The notes under the pieces are model-generated. The model did not search any database and was not told the DNA's origin. It worked only from the letters and a program-made list of their open reading frames with translations. The translations under genes were made by a program, and so were the position numbers. A stretch of DNA of 64,000 bases, taken from assembly GCF_008370685.1 (NCBI RefSeq), contig NZ_VTZU01000001.1, positions 62,001 through 126,000 of the forward strand, written 5' to 3'. Of the stretch, positions 43,593-52,816 are shown one piece after another. This DNA is from Aquimarina sp. RZ0. GTDB lineage: Bacteria; Bacteroidota; Bacteroidia; Flavobacteriales; Flavobacteriaceae. Position 1 is the stretch's first letter. Each line of letters opens with the position of its first letter.

Positions 43593-44852
43593 ATGAATAC
43601 TATAGAAGACCTACATATCCAAAAGGAAATACTTCCTTTATTTGACAATACTCTAAACAAATTTTCTAGAGCCAAAGTACTAGAAATATTAACTCATCCA
43701 CTAAAAAGTATAGAGGAGATTAAGTTCAGGCAGCGTATTTTCCAAGGGTTTTCTGAGAATAAAAAAATTCTAAAAGAATATTCCTATTCCGTTTCTTATC
43801 TTTTAGAAGTATATCACTTTCTAAACAATTATGATTTAGATGAATTATCTCAAAAAAAACTGAGTTATAAGTTGTTGACCTCAAAAAAAGTGAAAGTAGA
43901 ACATAACGCCAGGCTTTCACAAATGATATTACTTTTTAATCGTCTAAATACTTTTTGTTTTTCTAGATTGAACCTATGTACTTTTCCTAAAGCTTATGAG
44001 AAAAAGCTTCGTGAAATTATTAATTACTTTTCGATATTCAATCTGGCGCATTATGAAAATTTAATTAGAGAATATAAGTTTAAAGACTATGAGGTCATTG
44101 AAATTTTCAGAAAGATTAATAAACTAAAATCAAAAGGTGAGATTTCATTATTTTGGGAAAATTTATTTTGTTTTGAAGCATATTTTTCAATAAATCAAAC
44201 TATTGAACAAAGAAATTTTGTGTTTCCAGAATTTGGAAAAAAGATTGTTTTAGAGAATTTTTATCATCCCTTGCTTGAAAAACCGGTAAAAAATGATTTC
44301 AGTACAAGAAGTAATGTCATATTGTTGAACGGAGCTAATATGTCTGGAAAATCAACGTTTCTAAAAGCTGTCGGTTTATCAATTTATTTAGGACACTTGG
44401 GAATTGGAATACCTGCTTCAAATGGAATAATTCCGTTTTTCAAGAATTTTTCTATTGGTATAAATCATAGAGATGATATTTTGAATGGATATAGCCATTT
44501 TATGACAGAAGTCCAAAACCTTAAAAAAGTTGTTGTAAAATCATCTCAGGAAAACTGCTTTGTAATTTTTGATGAACTTTTCAGCGGGACGAATGTAGAA
44601 GATGCGTTCGAAATTTGTAAAATTACTATTAACGGACTGGCAAAATTTAAAGACTCTTTGTTCTTCATTTCGACTCACATCCAGCAATTAAAAGAAATAA
44701 AACTAGATGGAGTATCTACGTACCATATAGAATGCAGGTTGATTAATAATTTACCTGCTTTTACTTATAAATTGAATGATGGCTGGTCGGATGTAAAAAT
44801 CGGAAGAATATTATTTGAAAAAGAGGGTTTGAATGAATTGTTAACAAAATAA
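43593..44852 (+). CDS. MutS-like ATPase lacking mismatch-binding domains
   Basis: A 419-residue protein that has only the core helical and ATPase parts of the MutS family. The P-loop is LLNGANMSGKSTFLKAVG (about residues 248-265), Walker B is CFVIFDELFSGTN (about 324-336), and HIQQLKEIKLDGVSTYHIEC matches the family's H-loop. The N-terminal mismatch-binding and connector domains of MutS, and the Smr domain of MutS2, are absent. Such short MutS-related proteins occur in Bacteroidota and are of unknown job, probably DNA-structure binding. Start ATG 43593. Confidence 0.8.
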   Translation: MNTIEDLHIQKEILPLFDNTLNKFSRAKVLEILTHPLKSIEEIKFRQRIFQGFSENKKILKEYSYSVSYLLEVYHFLNNYDLDELSQKKLSYKLLTSKKVKVEHNARLSQMILLFNRLNTFCFSRLNLCTFPKAYEKKLREIINYFSIFNLAHYENLIREYKFKDYEVIEIFRKINKLKSKGEISLFWENLFCFEAYFSINQTIEQRNFVFPEFGKKIVLENFYHPLLEKPVKNDFSTRSNVILLNGANMSGKSTFLKAVGLSIYLGHLGIGIPASNGIIPFFKNFSIGINHRDDILNGYSHFMTEVQNLKKVVVKSSQENCFVIFDELFSGTNVEDAFEICKITINGLAKFKDSLFFISTHIQQLKEIKLDGVSTYHIECRLINNLPAFTYKLNDGWSDVKIGRILFEKEGLNELLTK

Positions 44853-45268
44853 AAGTCATACAATCGATTAGAAAGGTGACTATTTAATGACAATTAGTCC
44901 TTGGATGATGCTCAGGATAAACTAAGCATGAAGGTTCGTATACCATTTTTTATTTCTCTATACACAAATACACCAATTGTTATGCCTACATAATTTTAAT
45001 GTATTGCTTTATGAAACGATCTTCAATTTTATCCCAGACCACTTGTTTTGGATATGTATATAGTACGAAAGGAATTAAACCCATCATATTTTGTATTTAT
45101 CGAAGAGAAATTATAGTTCAAAGCATTCACCAAATCTCGGATAGTATTTATAAGATGGTGAATTTTGAGGCGTTAATTTATAATTTGAAGAATCAATTTA
45201 TAATTTTACACTACATAATTTTAAAGAAAGTCGTACGTTAAATCTATACCTTACAAAAATTTATTAAT
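44853..45268. other. Convergent gap with no convincing feature
   Basis: About 416 bases lie between the ends of the MutS-like gene and dsbD-like gene. An open frame of 80 codons at 44999-45241 has no family features. No strong hairpin with a T-run was identified. Confidence 0.5.
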
Positions 45269-47287
45269 TTATTTGAAATTATTTTTTTGGTAGCTTTTTA
45301 CTCCTCCTCTGAGCCAATTCAGATACTCACTTTTATCTGGAGTATATCCAATGGGTTTAGCTATACTTGATTCTTTATGATCTATAACAACATAATAGGG
45401 TTGTGCATTTGCTTTGTATCTGGTTATCTGAAAATCACTCCATTTGTTCCCTATCGTTTTAATCTTCTTTCCAGTTGTTTTTGATATATACTGTTCTGAT
45501 TCCGGAAGTTCTTTTTTATAATCTACATATAAAGATATTAGAACCACATCATTCTTTAAAACTGATAGTACCTCTGGCTCTGACCAAACATATTCTTCCA
45601 TCTTTCGGCAATTTACACAGGCATATCCTGTAAAATCAATTAAAACAGGTTTATTTACTTTTTTTGCATAGTCTAATCCTAATTGATAATCGGTAAATGT
45701 GATGATATCATGTTCTCCATATTTTGCCCCCTCAGGAAGTTCTTTTGTTGATTCTGTTGCACTCCCTGATCCTCCAAAACCTCTGGGTGATTCACTATAT
45801 GTTTGCGGAGGAGGAAAGCCACTTATTAATTTTAATGGAGCTCCCCACAGTCCTGGTATCAAGTATATGGTAAAAGCCATTGTCAAAAGTGCTATTGACA
45901 ATCTACTTACAGATATGTGACCTGTACCAGCATCATGCGGAAGCTTTATTTTCCCTAGAAGGTATAATCCTAATGTTCCAAAAATAGCAATCCATATCGA
46001 TAAGAATACTTCTCTCTGCAGCAGCCCTAGTTGCAGTACTAAATCTGCGTTTGATAAAAACTTAAATGCAAAAGCCAATTCCAGAAAACCAAGAAAAACT
46101 TTTACAGTATTCAGCCAGCCTCCACTTTTTGGTAATGAATTTAACCATCCGGGAAACATAGCAAAAAGTGCAAAAGGCAATGCGATAGCTAACGAAAAAC
46201 CAAACATACCAATAATTGGTGCTATTCCTCCTTTTGATGCCGCTTCTACTAATATTGTTCCCACTATGGGACCAGTACAACTAAATGAAACAATTGCCAG
46301 TGCCAGTGCCATAAAAAACATCCCAAGTAATCCGCCTCTGTCTGCTTGGCGATCTACTTTGTTAGCCCAGGAATTAGGAAGCATAATCTCAAAAGCTCCT
46401 AAAAAAGACAAGCCAAATACTATCAAAAGTGCAAAAAACAGTAAGTTAAACCATACATTAGTCGATAATGCATTAAGCGCATCCGCACCAAAAATAGCAG
46501 TGACTATTGAACCTAATCCCACATAAATGATAATGATAAAAATCCCATATAAAACTGCATTTCTAATTCCTGCCGCCCGGTTTTTACTCTGTTTAGTAAA
46601 GAAACTTACAGTCATAGGTATCATAGGGAACACACAAGGTGTCAATAATGCAGCAAATCCTGATAAAAATGCCAAAATAAATGTACTCCATAAGCCTTTC
46701 TTTTCTTCCCCATTTTGATTATCTGCTACATTTGTATCTGATGAAGTTGCATAATTCTCTTCCTTAGTTTCTTTTGAATTTAAAAATTCCAAATTCCCTT
46801 TTGATTCCTCATTTTCTAGTACTTTACCAGAAAGACTCAGGTTAAATTCTACGGTATCTGGTGCCAGACATTTTTCATCATCACAAATACCAAAAAAAAC
46901 TTCTGCTTTTATAGAAGTAAGAGCGCTATCAAGTCTTTTTATCTTTTGAGAAAAAGTAACACTCTCTTCGAAATATTTGATCTCCATTTCAAACACTTTA
47001 TCAAACTTTTGTATACCCTCAGGTTCCTCAGTTTTTCCTATAAGTTCAAATGCTTTATTCTCGTTATAAAAAGTAAATTCTGTTGCTGTCGGTGCAATTT
47101 CTTCGGTTTCTACCTCTCTTTGAGAATAGATATGCCAACCTTTATCCAATGTCGCTTCAAAATATAAAGTATATTCATTTTCAGACGTCTCTTTTACACT
47201 ACTTTTCCATTTTATAGGCTCAAAAATTTGAGAAAAAATGGTTGTTGAAAATAATAAAGTGATTAATAGCAGTAAAATATTCCTCAT
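45269..47287 (-). CDS. dsbD: Thiol:disulfide interchange protein, DsbD/ScsB type
   Basis: A 672-residue inner-membrane protein with all three parts: a signal peptide and N-terminal DsbD-alpha-like domain (about residues 20-160, including ICDDEKCLAPDT), a membrane core of about eight helices (about 195-470, with GFAALLTPCVFPMIPMTVSF), and a C-terminal thioredoxin-like domain with YACVNCRKMEEYVW (CxxC at about 555-558). It brings electrons from cytoplasmic thioredoxin to the periplasm. Its ATG overlaps the TilS stop codon (TGATG), so it is translated with TilS. The symbol is by domain layout. Confidence 0.9.
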   Translation of the reverse strand: MRNILLLLITLLFSTTIFSQIFEPIKWKSSVKETSENEYTLYFEATLDKGWHIYSQREVETEEIAPTATEFTFYNENKAFELIGKTEEPEGIQKFDKVFEMEIKYFEESVTFSQKIKRLDSALTSIKAEVFFGICDDEKCLAPDTVEFNLSLSGKVLENEESKGNLEFLNSKETKEENYATSSDTNVADNQNGEEKKGLWSTFILAFLSGFAALLTPCVFPMIPMTVSFFTKQSKNRAAGIRNAVLYGIFIIIIYVGLGSIVTAIFGADALNALSTNVWFNLLFFALLIVFGLSFLGAFEIMLPNSWANKVDRQADRGGLLGMFFMALALAIVSFSCTGPIVGTILVEAASKGGIAPIIGMFGFSLAIALPFALFAMFPGWLNSLPKSGGWLNTVKVFLGFLELAFAFKFLSNADLVLQLGLLQREVFLSIWIAIFGTLGLYLLGKIKLPHDAGTGHISVSRLSIALLTMAFTIYLIPGLWGAPLKLISGFPPPQTYSESPRGFGGSGSATESTKELPEGAKYGEHDIITFTDYQLGLDYAKKVNKPVLIDFTGYACVNCRKMEEYVWSEPEVLSVLKNDVVLISLYVDYKKELPESEQYISKTTGKKIKTIGNKWSDFQITRYKANAQPYYVVIDHKESSIAKPIGYTPDKSEYLNWLRGGVKSYQKNNFK

Positions 47288-48600
47288 CAGGTTATAGTAA
47301 TTTTTAGTATTTGCTTAGTATGGGGTTCTATTTTAAACCGGTTATCTGCTCTATAATTTATAATCCAAATAATAGTATTGTCAGAACACAATAACCATAT
47401 TCTTTCTTTGGCTAATAAAGATAATTTTTCATCCTTAAAATATTTACTTAGCTTTTTTTTTCCGGTCATTCCTATAGGGTAAAAATAGTCGCCTTCTTTC
47501 CATTTTCTTACTATTAATGGATATTTTAACTTTTTTTTATCTACATAAATTGTTTTAAGATCAATATCAGTAACCTCTTCAACTTCTTTGATTTTGATCA
47601 TTCCAGAAGGGATTATGATCATTCTTTCTTCTTCAGGAATGGTATAACTCCGATCCGGTATATCTGCAACAATCGGACTTAACAAAATATCTACTCTGTC
47701 TTTAACCAATCTATGAGTATGAGAAAATATTTGTTTTCCGGATTGGGCTGTTAGCATTTTTAGAATGTCATTCCAGGCTGTAAAACCATAATCCTTTAGC
47801 AAAAAGAACAAATAAATTTTAGGGTCTTCATATCGCTGGAGTTTATGGATTGGTATTTTAATTGTATCTGATTCAGAATATTCAAAAACATCACTACGTA
47901 CTTGTTCTATTTGCTTTTTGACAAATGTACTTACCTGTTTAAGATGCTGTAATGTAGTGTCAAAATTCTGTAAAAGCTCTGGATTAACAGTTTTAAACGC
48001 TGGAATTACATCATGCCTCAATTTATTTCTCAGGTACTTGGTACTACTATTACTACTATCTTCTCTCCATGCTAATACTGCTACTTTTGCATATGCTAAA
48101 ATCTGATGTCTGGAAAAAGGTAATAATGGTCGAATATATATATCATTAATTTCTGGAATCCCTGTCAATCCTTCGATACCGGTACCCCGAGAGAGATTAA
48201 TCATAAATGTTTCCAGATTATCATCCCGATGATGTGCTGTAATCACATAATCATAATTTTTCTCCTGTAGCAGTTCCTTAAACCAATTATATCTCAATTC
48301 TCTGGCAGCCATCTGAATTGAAATTTTATGAGTTTTAGCATATTTTTCTGTTTTAAAACTTTTTGTAAAAAAGGGAACATTGATTTCATCAGCAAGCATC
48401 GCCACAAATTTCTCGTCCCGATCACTTTCTTTTCCTCGTAGCTTAAAATTACAATGAGCAATCCCAAGATCTAACTCAAAAGAATGAAGTAACGAAGTAA
48501 GTACAACGCTATCTAACCCTCCGCTACACGCAATAAGTAATTTTCCTTCTTTAAGGAATGCTAAATTATTGTCTATATGTTTTTTAAAATCTTCTACCAA
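47287..48600 (-). CDS. tilS: tRNA(Ile)-lysidine synthase
   Basis: A 437-residue TilS. The PP-loop is LLIACSGGLDSVVLTSLL (SGGLDS at 26-31); HHRDDNLETFMINLSRGTG and the C-terminal TilS domains follow, with YPIGMTGKKKLSKYFKDEK in the C-terminal domain. It makes lysidine at position 34 of the AUA-reading tRNA-Ile, an essential step. The start is TTG at 48600 (MVEDFKKHID). A full-consensus promoter lies at 48630-48659, 30 bases upstream. It is co-transcribed with the DsbD-like gene. Confidence 0.95.
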   Translation of the reverse strand: MVEDFKKHIDNNLAFLKEGKLLIACSGGLDSVVLTSLLHSFELDLGIAHCNFKLRGKESDRDEKFVAMLADEINVPFFTKSFKTEKYAKTHKISIQMAARELRYNWFKELLQEKNYDYVITAHHRDDNLETFMINLSRGTGIEGLTGIPEINDIYIRPLLPFSRHQILAYAKVAVLAWREDSSNSSTKYLRNKLRHDVIPAFKTVNPELLQNFDTTLQHLKQVSTFVKKQIEQVRSDVFEYSESDTIKIPIHKLQRYEDPKIYLFFLLKDYGFTAWNDILKMLTAQSGKQIFSHTHRLVKDRVDILLSPIVADIPDRSYTIPEEERMIIIPSGMIKIKEVEEVTDIDLKTIYVDKKKLKYPLIVRKWKEGDYFYPIGMTGKKKLSKYFKDEKLSLLAKERIWLLCSDNTIIWIINYRADNRFKIEPHTKQILKITIT

Positions 48601-48629
48601 TATTATTAATTCTTATTTTACATGGTATT

Positions 48630-48659
48630 CAAATATACGATTTTGAAAGCGCAGGGCAA
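48630..48659 (-). promoter_or_regulatory. Bacteroidetes-type promoter of tilS-dsbD
   Basis: On the minus strand the sequence gives TTG, exactly 19 bases, then TATATTTG: a perfect match to TTG-N19-TAnnTTTG. The -7 box is 30 bases before the TTG start codon of tilS, a fitting distance. Confidence 0.75.
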
Positions 48660-48672
48660 TTTTTCTTTTGTC

Positions 48673-48680
48673 TATCTTTG
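48673..48680 (+). promoter_or_regulatory. Putative -7 box for the sigma-like gene
   Basis: TATCTTTG, a perfect TAnnTTTG, 78 bases before the ATG at 48759. The TTG at -33 is missing, so the call is tentative. It lies next to the divergent tilS promoter. Confidence 0.4.
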
Positions 48681-48758
48681 TGTGTTGATTTACAGCTTTT
48701 TAACATATAAATTCATTCATTTTTGTTATTTTTAAACAACTCTTAAAATTTTGATATT

Positions 48759-49463
48759 ATGAATATGATAGATAAAATGCCTAAGCACTACGAAAATGAT
48801 CGTAAAAAAGAGTTTGGAAAAAAAATACTATCTGTAGTTCCTCATTTACATCCGTATGTAAAACATCGGCTATATATTGCAGAAAGTACCGGAATTTTGC
48901 CCAGAAATATGTACTGTTCTAATGGAATAATTGACGATGCTATCGTTATTCTATACAATGAAGAACATCTGGATATAGAAATGGATACGTTATCACTGGA
49001 ATTGAAATTGTTTAGAATTTCTGATCATCTAATAGATGAATTATACCTGAGAGAAGGTTGGCATCAAAAATCAATCAGTACCAATTATTTTTTAAATGAA
49101 GAACTCGAAAGGCTAGAAGAACATTTTACATCTGAGGCTGGCAGCAATCTTATTATGAATGAAGAACTAAATGATATTTCTTATCATCAAAACTCTGAAA
49201 GCAAAGAATTTTTTATATATGATGATGCCGATTCTGCTATCCTAAAAATAATTGATACTGAAGAATCTTCTGAGAATAAAAAGCAGAAATTATTAGGTAA
49301 ATTTTACAGTTGGTTGCCATTAAAGACTTCCAAAATTATAGATCTATTTGTTTTTGGGAAATTAAATTTTGATGAAATAGCTAAGATTATTGACATCTCT
49401 GAAAAAGAAGTAAAAGAGACGATTATTGGCGTTCGAAAAAGTTTTAGAAAGAATCTTATCTAA
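48759..49463 (+). CDS. Unknown protein with a sigma-region-4-like C-terminus
   Basis: A 234-residue cytoplasmic protein. Its C-terminal 60 residues look like a sigma-factor region 4 helix-turn-helix: LPLKTSKIIDLFVFGKLNFD followed by EIAKIIDISEKEVKETIIGV. The rest (about 1-170) has the charged start KMPKHYENDRKKEFGKKILS and an acidic middle, without the region-2 features needed to bind core polymerase. So it may be a regulator that uses only the DNA-binding half, or an adaptor; no function is claimed. The stop codon is at the edge of repeat R2 copy A. Confidence 0.6.
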   Translation: MNMIDKMPKHYENDRKKEFGKKILSVVPHLHPYVKHRLYIAESTGILPRNMYCSNGIIDDAIVILYNEEHLDIEMDTLSLELKLFRISDHLIDELYLREGWHQKSISTNYFLNEELERLEEHFTSEAGSNLIMNEELNDISYHQNSESKEFFIYDDADSAILKIIDTEESSENKKQKLLGKFYSWLPLKTSKIIDLFVFGKLNFDEIAKIIDISEKEVKETIIGVRKSFRKNLI

Positions 49464-49624
49464 TACGATTTATAACTAAAAATTTCGCATATTCATCGTT
49501 TCTTTTTCCTTTCTACTTCGTTTAAAAAATAAACCGTAGCTATAGCTATGCTTGATTTTTTTGCCTTGCATAAAGAAAAAATAATTCAATGAATTTATAC
49601 GAATTTTTTAATCGCAAATCGTAT
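49463..49624 (+). repeat. Dispersed repeat R2, copy A
   Basis: A 162-base element with imperfect inverted ends: ATACGATTTATAACTAAAAA on the left and, on the opposite strand, ATACGATTTGCGATTAAAAA on the right. The middle has the palindrome TAGCTATAGCTA. It is almost identical (a few changes only) to R2 copy B at 54292-54452, which lies in the opposite orientation. It begins at the stop codon of the sigma-like gene. No protein is encoded; it is MITE-like. Confidence 0.85.
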
Positions 49625-49679
49625 AATACCCATCCTTTGAATTTTCTTTTACAATAAATAGAAATAGCAAATGGTATAA

Positions 49680-49915
49680 CTGCCTGAGCTTGATTGTTAT
49701 TGTAGAAGATTAAAACCTGTCAAATCGAGACATCCAATAAAAATTTTATCCAGTGTTTAAACTGACGAGTTAAAGAATACGTCAATGGTAGTACTTTTAT
49801 GAAGGAAGAGTGTATTGAGAATAGGTTTTTAAGCCCAAAAGACACTTGTTTTCGAGCACAAAATTCGTATCAGAATTTCGCTCAAACTGACATGCCTGGG
49901 ATTAAACTCAGGTTA
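49680..49915 (-). repeat. Dispersed repeat R1, copy 3 (with internal insertion)
   Basis: The element is in the opposite orientation to copies 1 and 2. The left end reads GCCTGAGCTTGATTGTTATTG; the right end is ATTAAACTCAGGTT. The part GTAGAAGATTAAAACCTGTC and AGGAAGAGTGTATTGAGAAT to ATTTCGCTCAAACTGACAT matches the family, but about 60 bases near 49735-49790 have no counterpart. Total about 236 bases. It lies between the sigma-like gene and pabB, which converge. Confidence 0.7.
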
Positions 49916-49959
49916 ATGTTTTAGAAACCTGATAATGATTCTTTCTTTTTTCTATAAAA

Positions 49960-51267
49960 CTATACTTTTTCTAATACCTCTCGCATCGCTTTAGCCTTGA
50001 TCAAACATTCTTCATATTCCTTATCGGGATCAGATTTTGCCGTAATAGCGCCTCCAACAGTATAAGAAATATATTGCGCATCTTCATTATACAAGATACT
50101 TCTGATTATTACATTAAAATCAAAATCATCTTCTGGAGTAAAATATCCTATAGCACCGCTATACAGCCCTCTTTTTGATGTTTCTAATTCTTCGATGATG
50201 TTCATAGCAGAAATCTTGGGAGCACCCGTCATACTCCCCATAGGAAAAGTGGTTCTGATTATATCTACAGGAGCCGTTTCTTTATCAACTCGGGCAGTCA
50301 CTGTAGAAATCATCTGATGTACTTGCTTAAAAGAATATACTTTACATAATTCTTCAACATTTACAGAGCCCCGAACTGCTGTTCTTGACAGATCATTTCT
50401 GACCAGATCAACAATCATTACATTTTCTGATCGTTCTTTTGGATCATTCTCTAAAGCTGAAATTAAATGTCTATCCTCTGCCGTTACTGTAGATCTCTTT
50501 GCTGTTCCTTTTATAGGTTGAGAGATAATCTTACGACCTTCTTTTCTTAGATATCGCTCTGGTGAAGCTGATAGTAAATATTGATGATTCATTCTAAAAA
50601 AAGTAGCAAAAGGAGGTGTGGATATCTGATTTAAATGATAATATGTCTCTAATGGCGATATATAGCTATTCTCTGAGAAAAATTCCTGACAAAAATTAGC
50701 CTCATAAATATCGCCTCTATGAATGTGTGAAAGTATTTGCTGTATTTTTTCTTTATATACATCTTTGGTTATTCGCAAACTTATTTTAATCTTACTGCAA
50801 TTAGATACTCTTTTTGAAGAAGTTATAGCCCCTGAGAAAGTATTGATATTTTCAAAATCCTCATTCATCTCATCTGCCACCATATTCAGATATTTAACTT
50901 CTAATACATCATCTTTAAGAAGAAAAATTTTTTTTGGTTGGAAAAAATACAAATCTGAAAAATCTAAGTGATCCCGATTTCTGGAAACCAGTTGTTCAGT
51001 ATCGTTCTTAAGATCATAGGATAAATAACCAAAAATCCAATCAGCAGTTTTTTCCTGATATTCTTTCAATTGATCAAAACCAGTATGATAATCCGTTTTT
51101 ATGAGTGTAAAGGCGTCAACAGCTAATATCGCATCATAACTAGAGTATTGTTGTGTGTATTCATTAGAATCCAGCCATATTATTTCTTCAAACTGCTGCG
51201 CCCATTGTAATAGCTTAACTTTAAAAACAGAAGAATGTTCTATACTATATTTTTTAGTACTTCGCAC
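49960..51267 (-). CDS. pabB: Aminodeoxychorismate synthase component I
   Basis: A 435-residue chorismate-binding enzyme. Marks include the loop SQPIKGTAKRST (PIKGT points to aminodeoxychorismate synthase rather than anthranilate synthase, which has PIAGT), then ALENDPKERSENVMIVDLVR, and TTFPMGSMTGAPKISAMNII and YSGAIGYF near the C-terminus. It makes 4-amino-4-deoxychorismate for folate from chorismate, with ammonia from a PabA partner not found in the window. Start ATG 51267. An FMN-reductase gene ends three bases upstream of the start, so the two share an mRNA. Confidence 0.9.
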   Translation of the reverse strand: MRSTKKYSIEHSSVFKVKLLQWAQQFEEIIWLDSNEYTQQYSSYDAILAVDAFTLIKTDYHTGFDQLKEYQEKTADWIFGYLSYDLKNDTEQLVSRNRDHLDFSDLYFFQPKKIFLLKDDVLEVKYLNMVADEMNEDFENINTFSGAITSSKRVSNCSKIKISLRITKDVYKEKIQQILSHIHRGDIYEANFCQEFFSENSYISPLETYYHLNQISTPPFATFFRMNHQYLLSASPERYLRKEGRKIISQPIKGTAKRSTVTAEDRHLISALENDPKERSENVMIVDLVRNDLSRTAVRGSVNVEELCKVYSFKQVHQMISTVTARVDKETAPVDIIRTTFPMGSMTGAPKISAMNIIEELETSKRGLYSGAIGYFTPEDDFDFNVIIRSILYNEDAQYISYTVGGAITAKSDPDKEYEECLIKAKAMREVLEKV

Positions 51268-51270
51268 AGA

Positions 51271-51810
51271 TTACTTAATTTGATGTGCAAAAGTAGTTAG
51301 AACTTCTTTTAATCCCAATAAAAGTGTTTCATCTGTAATTTGATTTTCTTCTTCAGAAAAATTTGCATAAAAGGAAGGAAAACTAAAACTTTCCACTATT
51401 TCTCCTCCAAATCTTGGTAGCACATTTTTTGCATATTCTAATGCGCTTATTCCTCCTCGCTGACCAGGAGAGGTACTCATCAATAATATTTTTTTATCTT
51501 GTAAAAAATTGCGATCCAATCGAGACAACCAATCCATTACATTTTTAAAGAATGCACTCCAGCTTCCGTTATGTTCGCTTACAGAAATGAGTAAAGCATC
51601 AACTTCTGATATTTCTTGTTTCAATCCCATGGTCATCCCGGGGAATCCATTATTTTTTTCTTCATCCTCGCTATACATTGGCATCGGATAATTAACAAGT
51701 TTTAAGACCTTTATTTTGTGATCTACTATTTCAGAAGCGACATATTCTACAAGCTTATGATTGATAGAAGTGCTGCTATTAGAACCTGCAAAGGCAAGGA
51801 TTTTTTTCAT
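51271..51810 (-). CDS. NADPH-dependent FMN reductase-like protein
   Basis: A 179-residue flavodoxin-fold protein. The N-terminal FMN loop is ILAFAGSNSSTSINHKLVEY; VDALLISVSEHNGSWSAFFK with WLSRLDRNFLQDKKILLMST follows, and SPGQRGGISALEYAKNVLPR is the family's second loop. It is a soluble reductase for FMN, quinones or related substrates. Gene order with pabB suggests co-expression, not a shared pathway. Confidence 0.85.
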   Translation of the reverse strand: MKKILAFAGSNSSTSINHKLVEYVASEIVDHKIKVLKLVNYPMPMYSEDEEKNNGFPGMTMGLKQEISEVDALLISVSEHNGSWSAFFKNVMDWLSRLDRNFLQDKKILLMSTSPGQRGGISALEYAKNVLPRFGGEIVESFSFPSFYANFSEEENQITDETLLLGLKEVLTTFAHQIK

Positions 51811-51860
51811 GACGAATTGTGTTAAAAATCAAAAATAGCCAAAATCAGAATAGCCACAAA

Positions 51861-51898
51861 AAAACACCTGTCATAATATAAACAACAGATGTTTTTAT
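51861..51898 (-). terminator. Terminator downstream of the lipoprotein gene
   Basis: AACACCTGT and ACAACAGATGTTTTT form an imperfect stem around CATAATATAA. It lies between the lipoprotein gene and the FMN-reductase gene, both minus; it would end the lipoprotein transcript. Confidence 0.5.
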
Positions 51899-51930
51899 AT
51901 GCTCTTCATACGAAGAACATCCCAAATATT

Positions 51931-52503
51931 TTAATTCTTTACAATAACTATCCAATCAGCCAAAGAAGGATCAAGTACTCCAACTGCCGGAGCATAAGGT
52001 AATAAATAAATCTTGGCTTCCGGGTTACTAATTCGATATTCTTTGAGTAACGTTATAGAATTAATAGCTTCCCACAGTTTTTCATATTCGATAATCTCTG
52101 GAAAATAAGACTCATCATACACTATGTGTCGAAAAATAGTAATATCCGGCATCTTTAAAGGAGTGTCCTCTTTTTTAAAATTACTTGACGGAATAAAACT
52201 TTCAGGATAATTTATAGCTCCAATGCCATTCCAAATAATTGATCCTGAGAATATTTTTTCTTCTGTCTCAGCATATACTAATTCTATAGTACCAAAATCG
52301 CCAGGAGGCCTATATCTTGTTGTAATACTAAAATCTTTATCTGTTTCGAATATCAGTTCTTTTCCTTCTTCAAAAGTATTCGTTTCAAAATCAACTTTTA
52401 ATAACAACACTTTATTATCAATAGGTACAACCGAAGTGTCGTCATCATCTTTGCATCCCAAAACTGATATCATTAAAAATAAAAATAGTATAATTTTTTT
52501 CAT
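51931..52503 (-). CDS. Putative lipoprotein of unknown function
   Basis: A 190-residue protein with a lipoprotein signal, MKKIILFLFLMISVLGCKDD (LGC then DDDD), so it is likely surface- or periplasm-attached. It is otherwise beta-rich, with the sequences FETDKDFSITTRYRPPGDFG and AKIYLLPYAPAVGVLDPSLA. I do not recognise a family. Start ATG 52503. Confidence 0.75.
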   Translation of the reverse strand: MKKIILFLFLMISVLGCKDDDDTSVVPIDNKVLLLKVDFETNTFEEGKELIFETDKDFSITTRYRPPGDFGTIELVYAETEEKIFSGSIIWNGIGAINYPESFIPSSNFKKEDTPLKMPDITIFRHIVYDESYFPEIIEYEKLWEAINSITLLKEYRISNPEAKIYLLPYAPAVGVLDPSLADWIVIVKN

Positions 52504-52816
52504 AAATAAGTAAGATTAAATTGAACTCATTTTGGCTCTTTATTTTTAACCGAAAATGTGTTGAAATTTGAACAGATGAGGCACTTTTTGCAGTCTATAG
52601 TAGTTTTACAGACAAAAAAGTAACTAAAATGGACAAATTTCAGCCATTTTTTAGGAAATAGAAAATGTCAAGATGAATTCATTGTACAGTAATTAGATAA
52701 AAGAATTCCATAAGGTTGCGCCGATCTTGATATTTTAACTAAAAAAGGTATATTTAGGATAGAATCATATTTTTTATGATCAAATACAATTACCTTCGTA
52801 TTTAAAATACATAATA
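52504..52816. other. Divergent intergenic region
   Basis: A 313-base stretch between the lipoprotein gene and the helicase gene. At 52791-52798 it has TACCTTCG, close to the TAnnTTTG -7 element, 18 bases before the GTG start of the helicase. No repeat was recognised. Confidence 0.4.

Noticed and set aside
44999..45241. 80-codon open frame on the plus strand
   Set aside because: No recognisable domain, unusual codon make-up and no clear ribosome site or promoter; treated as non-coding.
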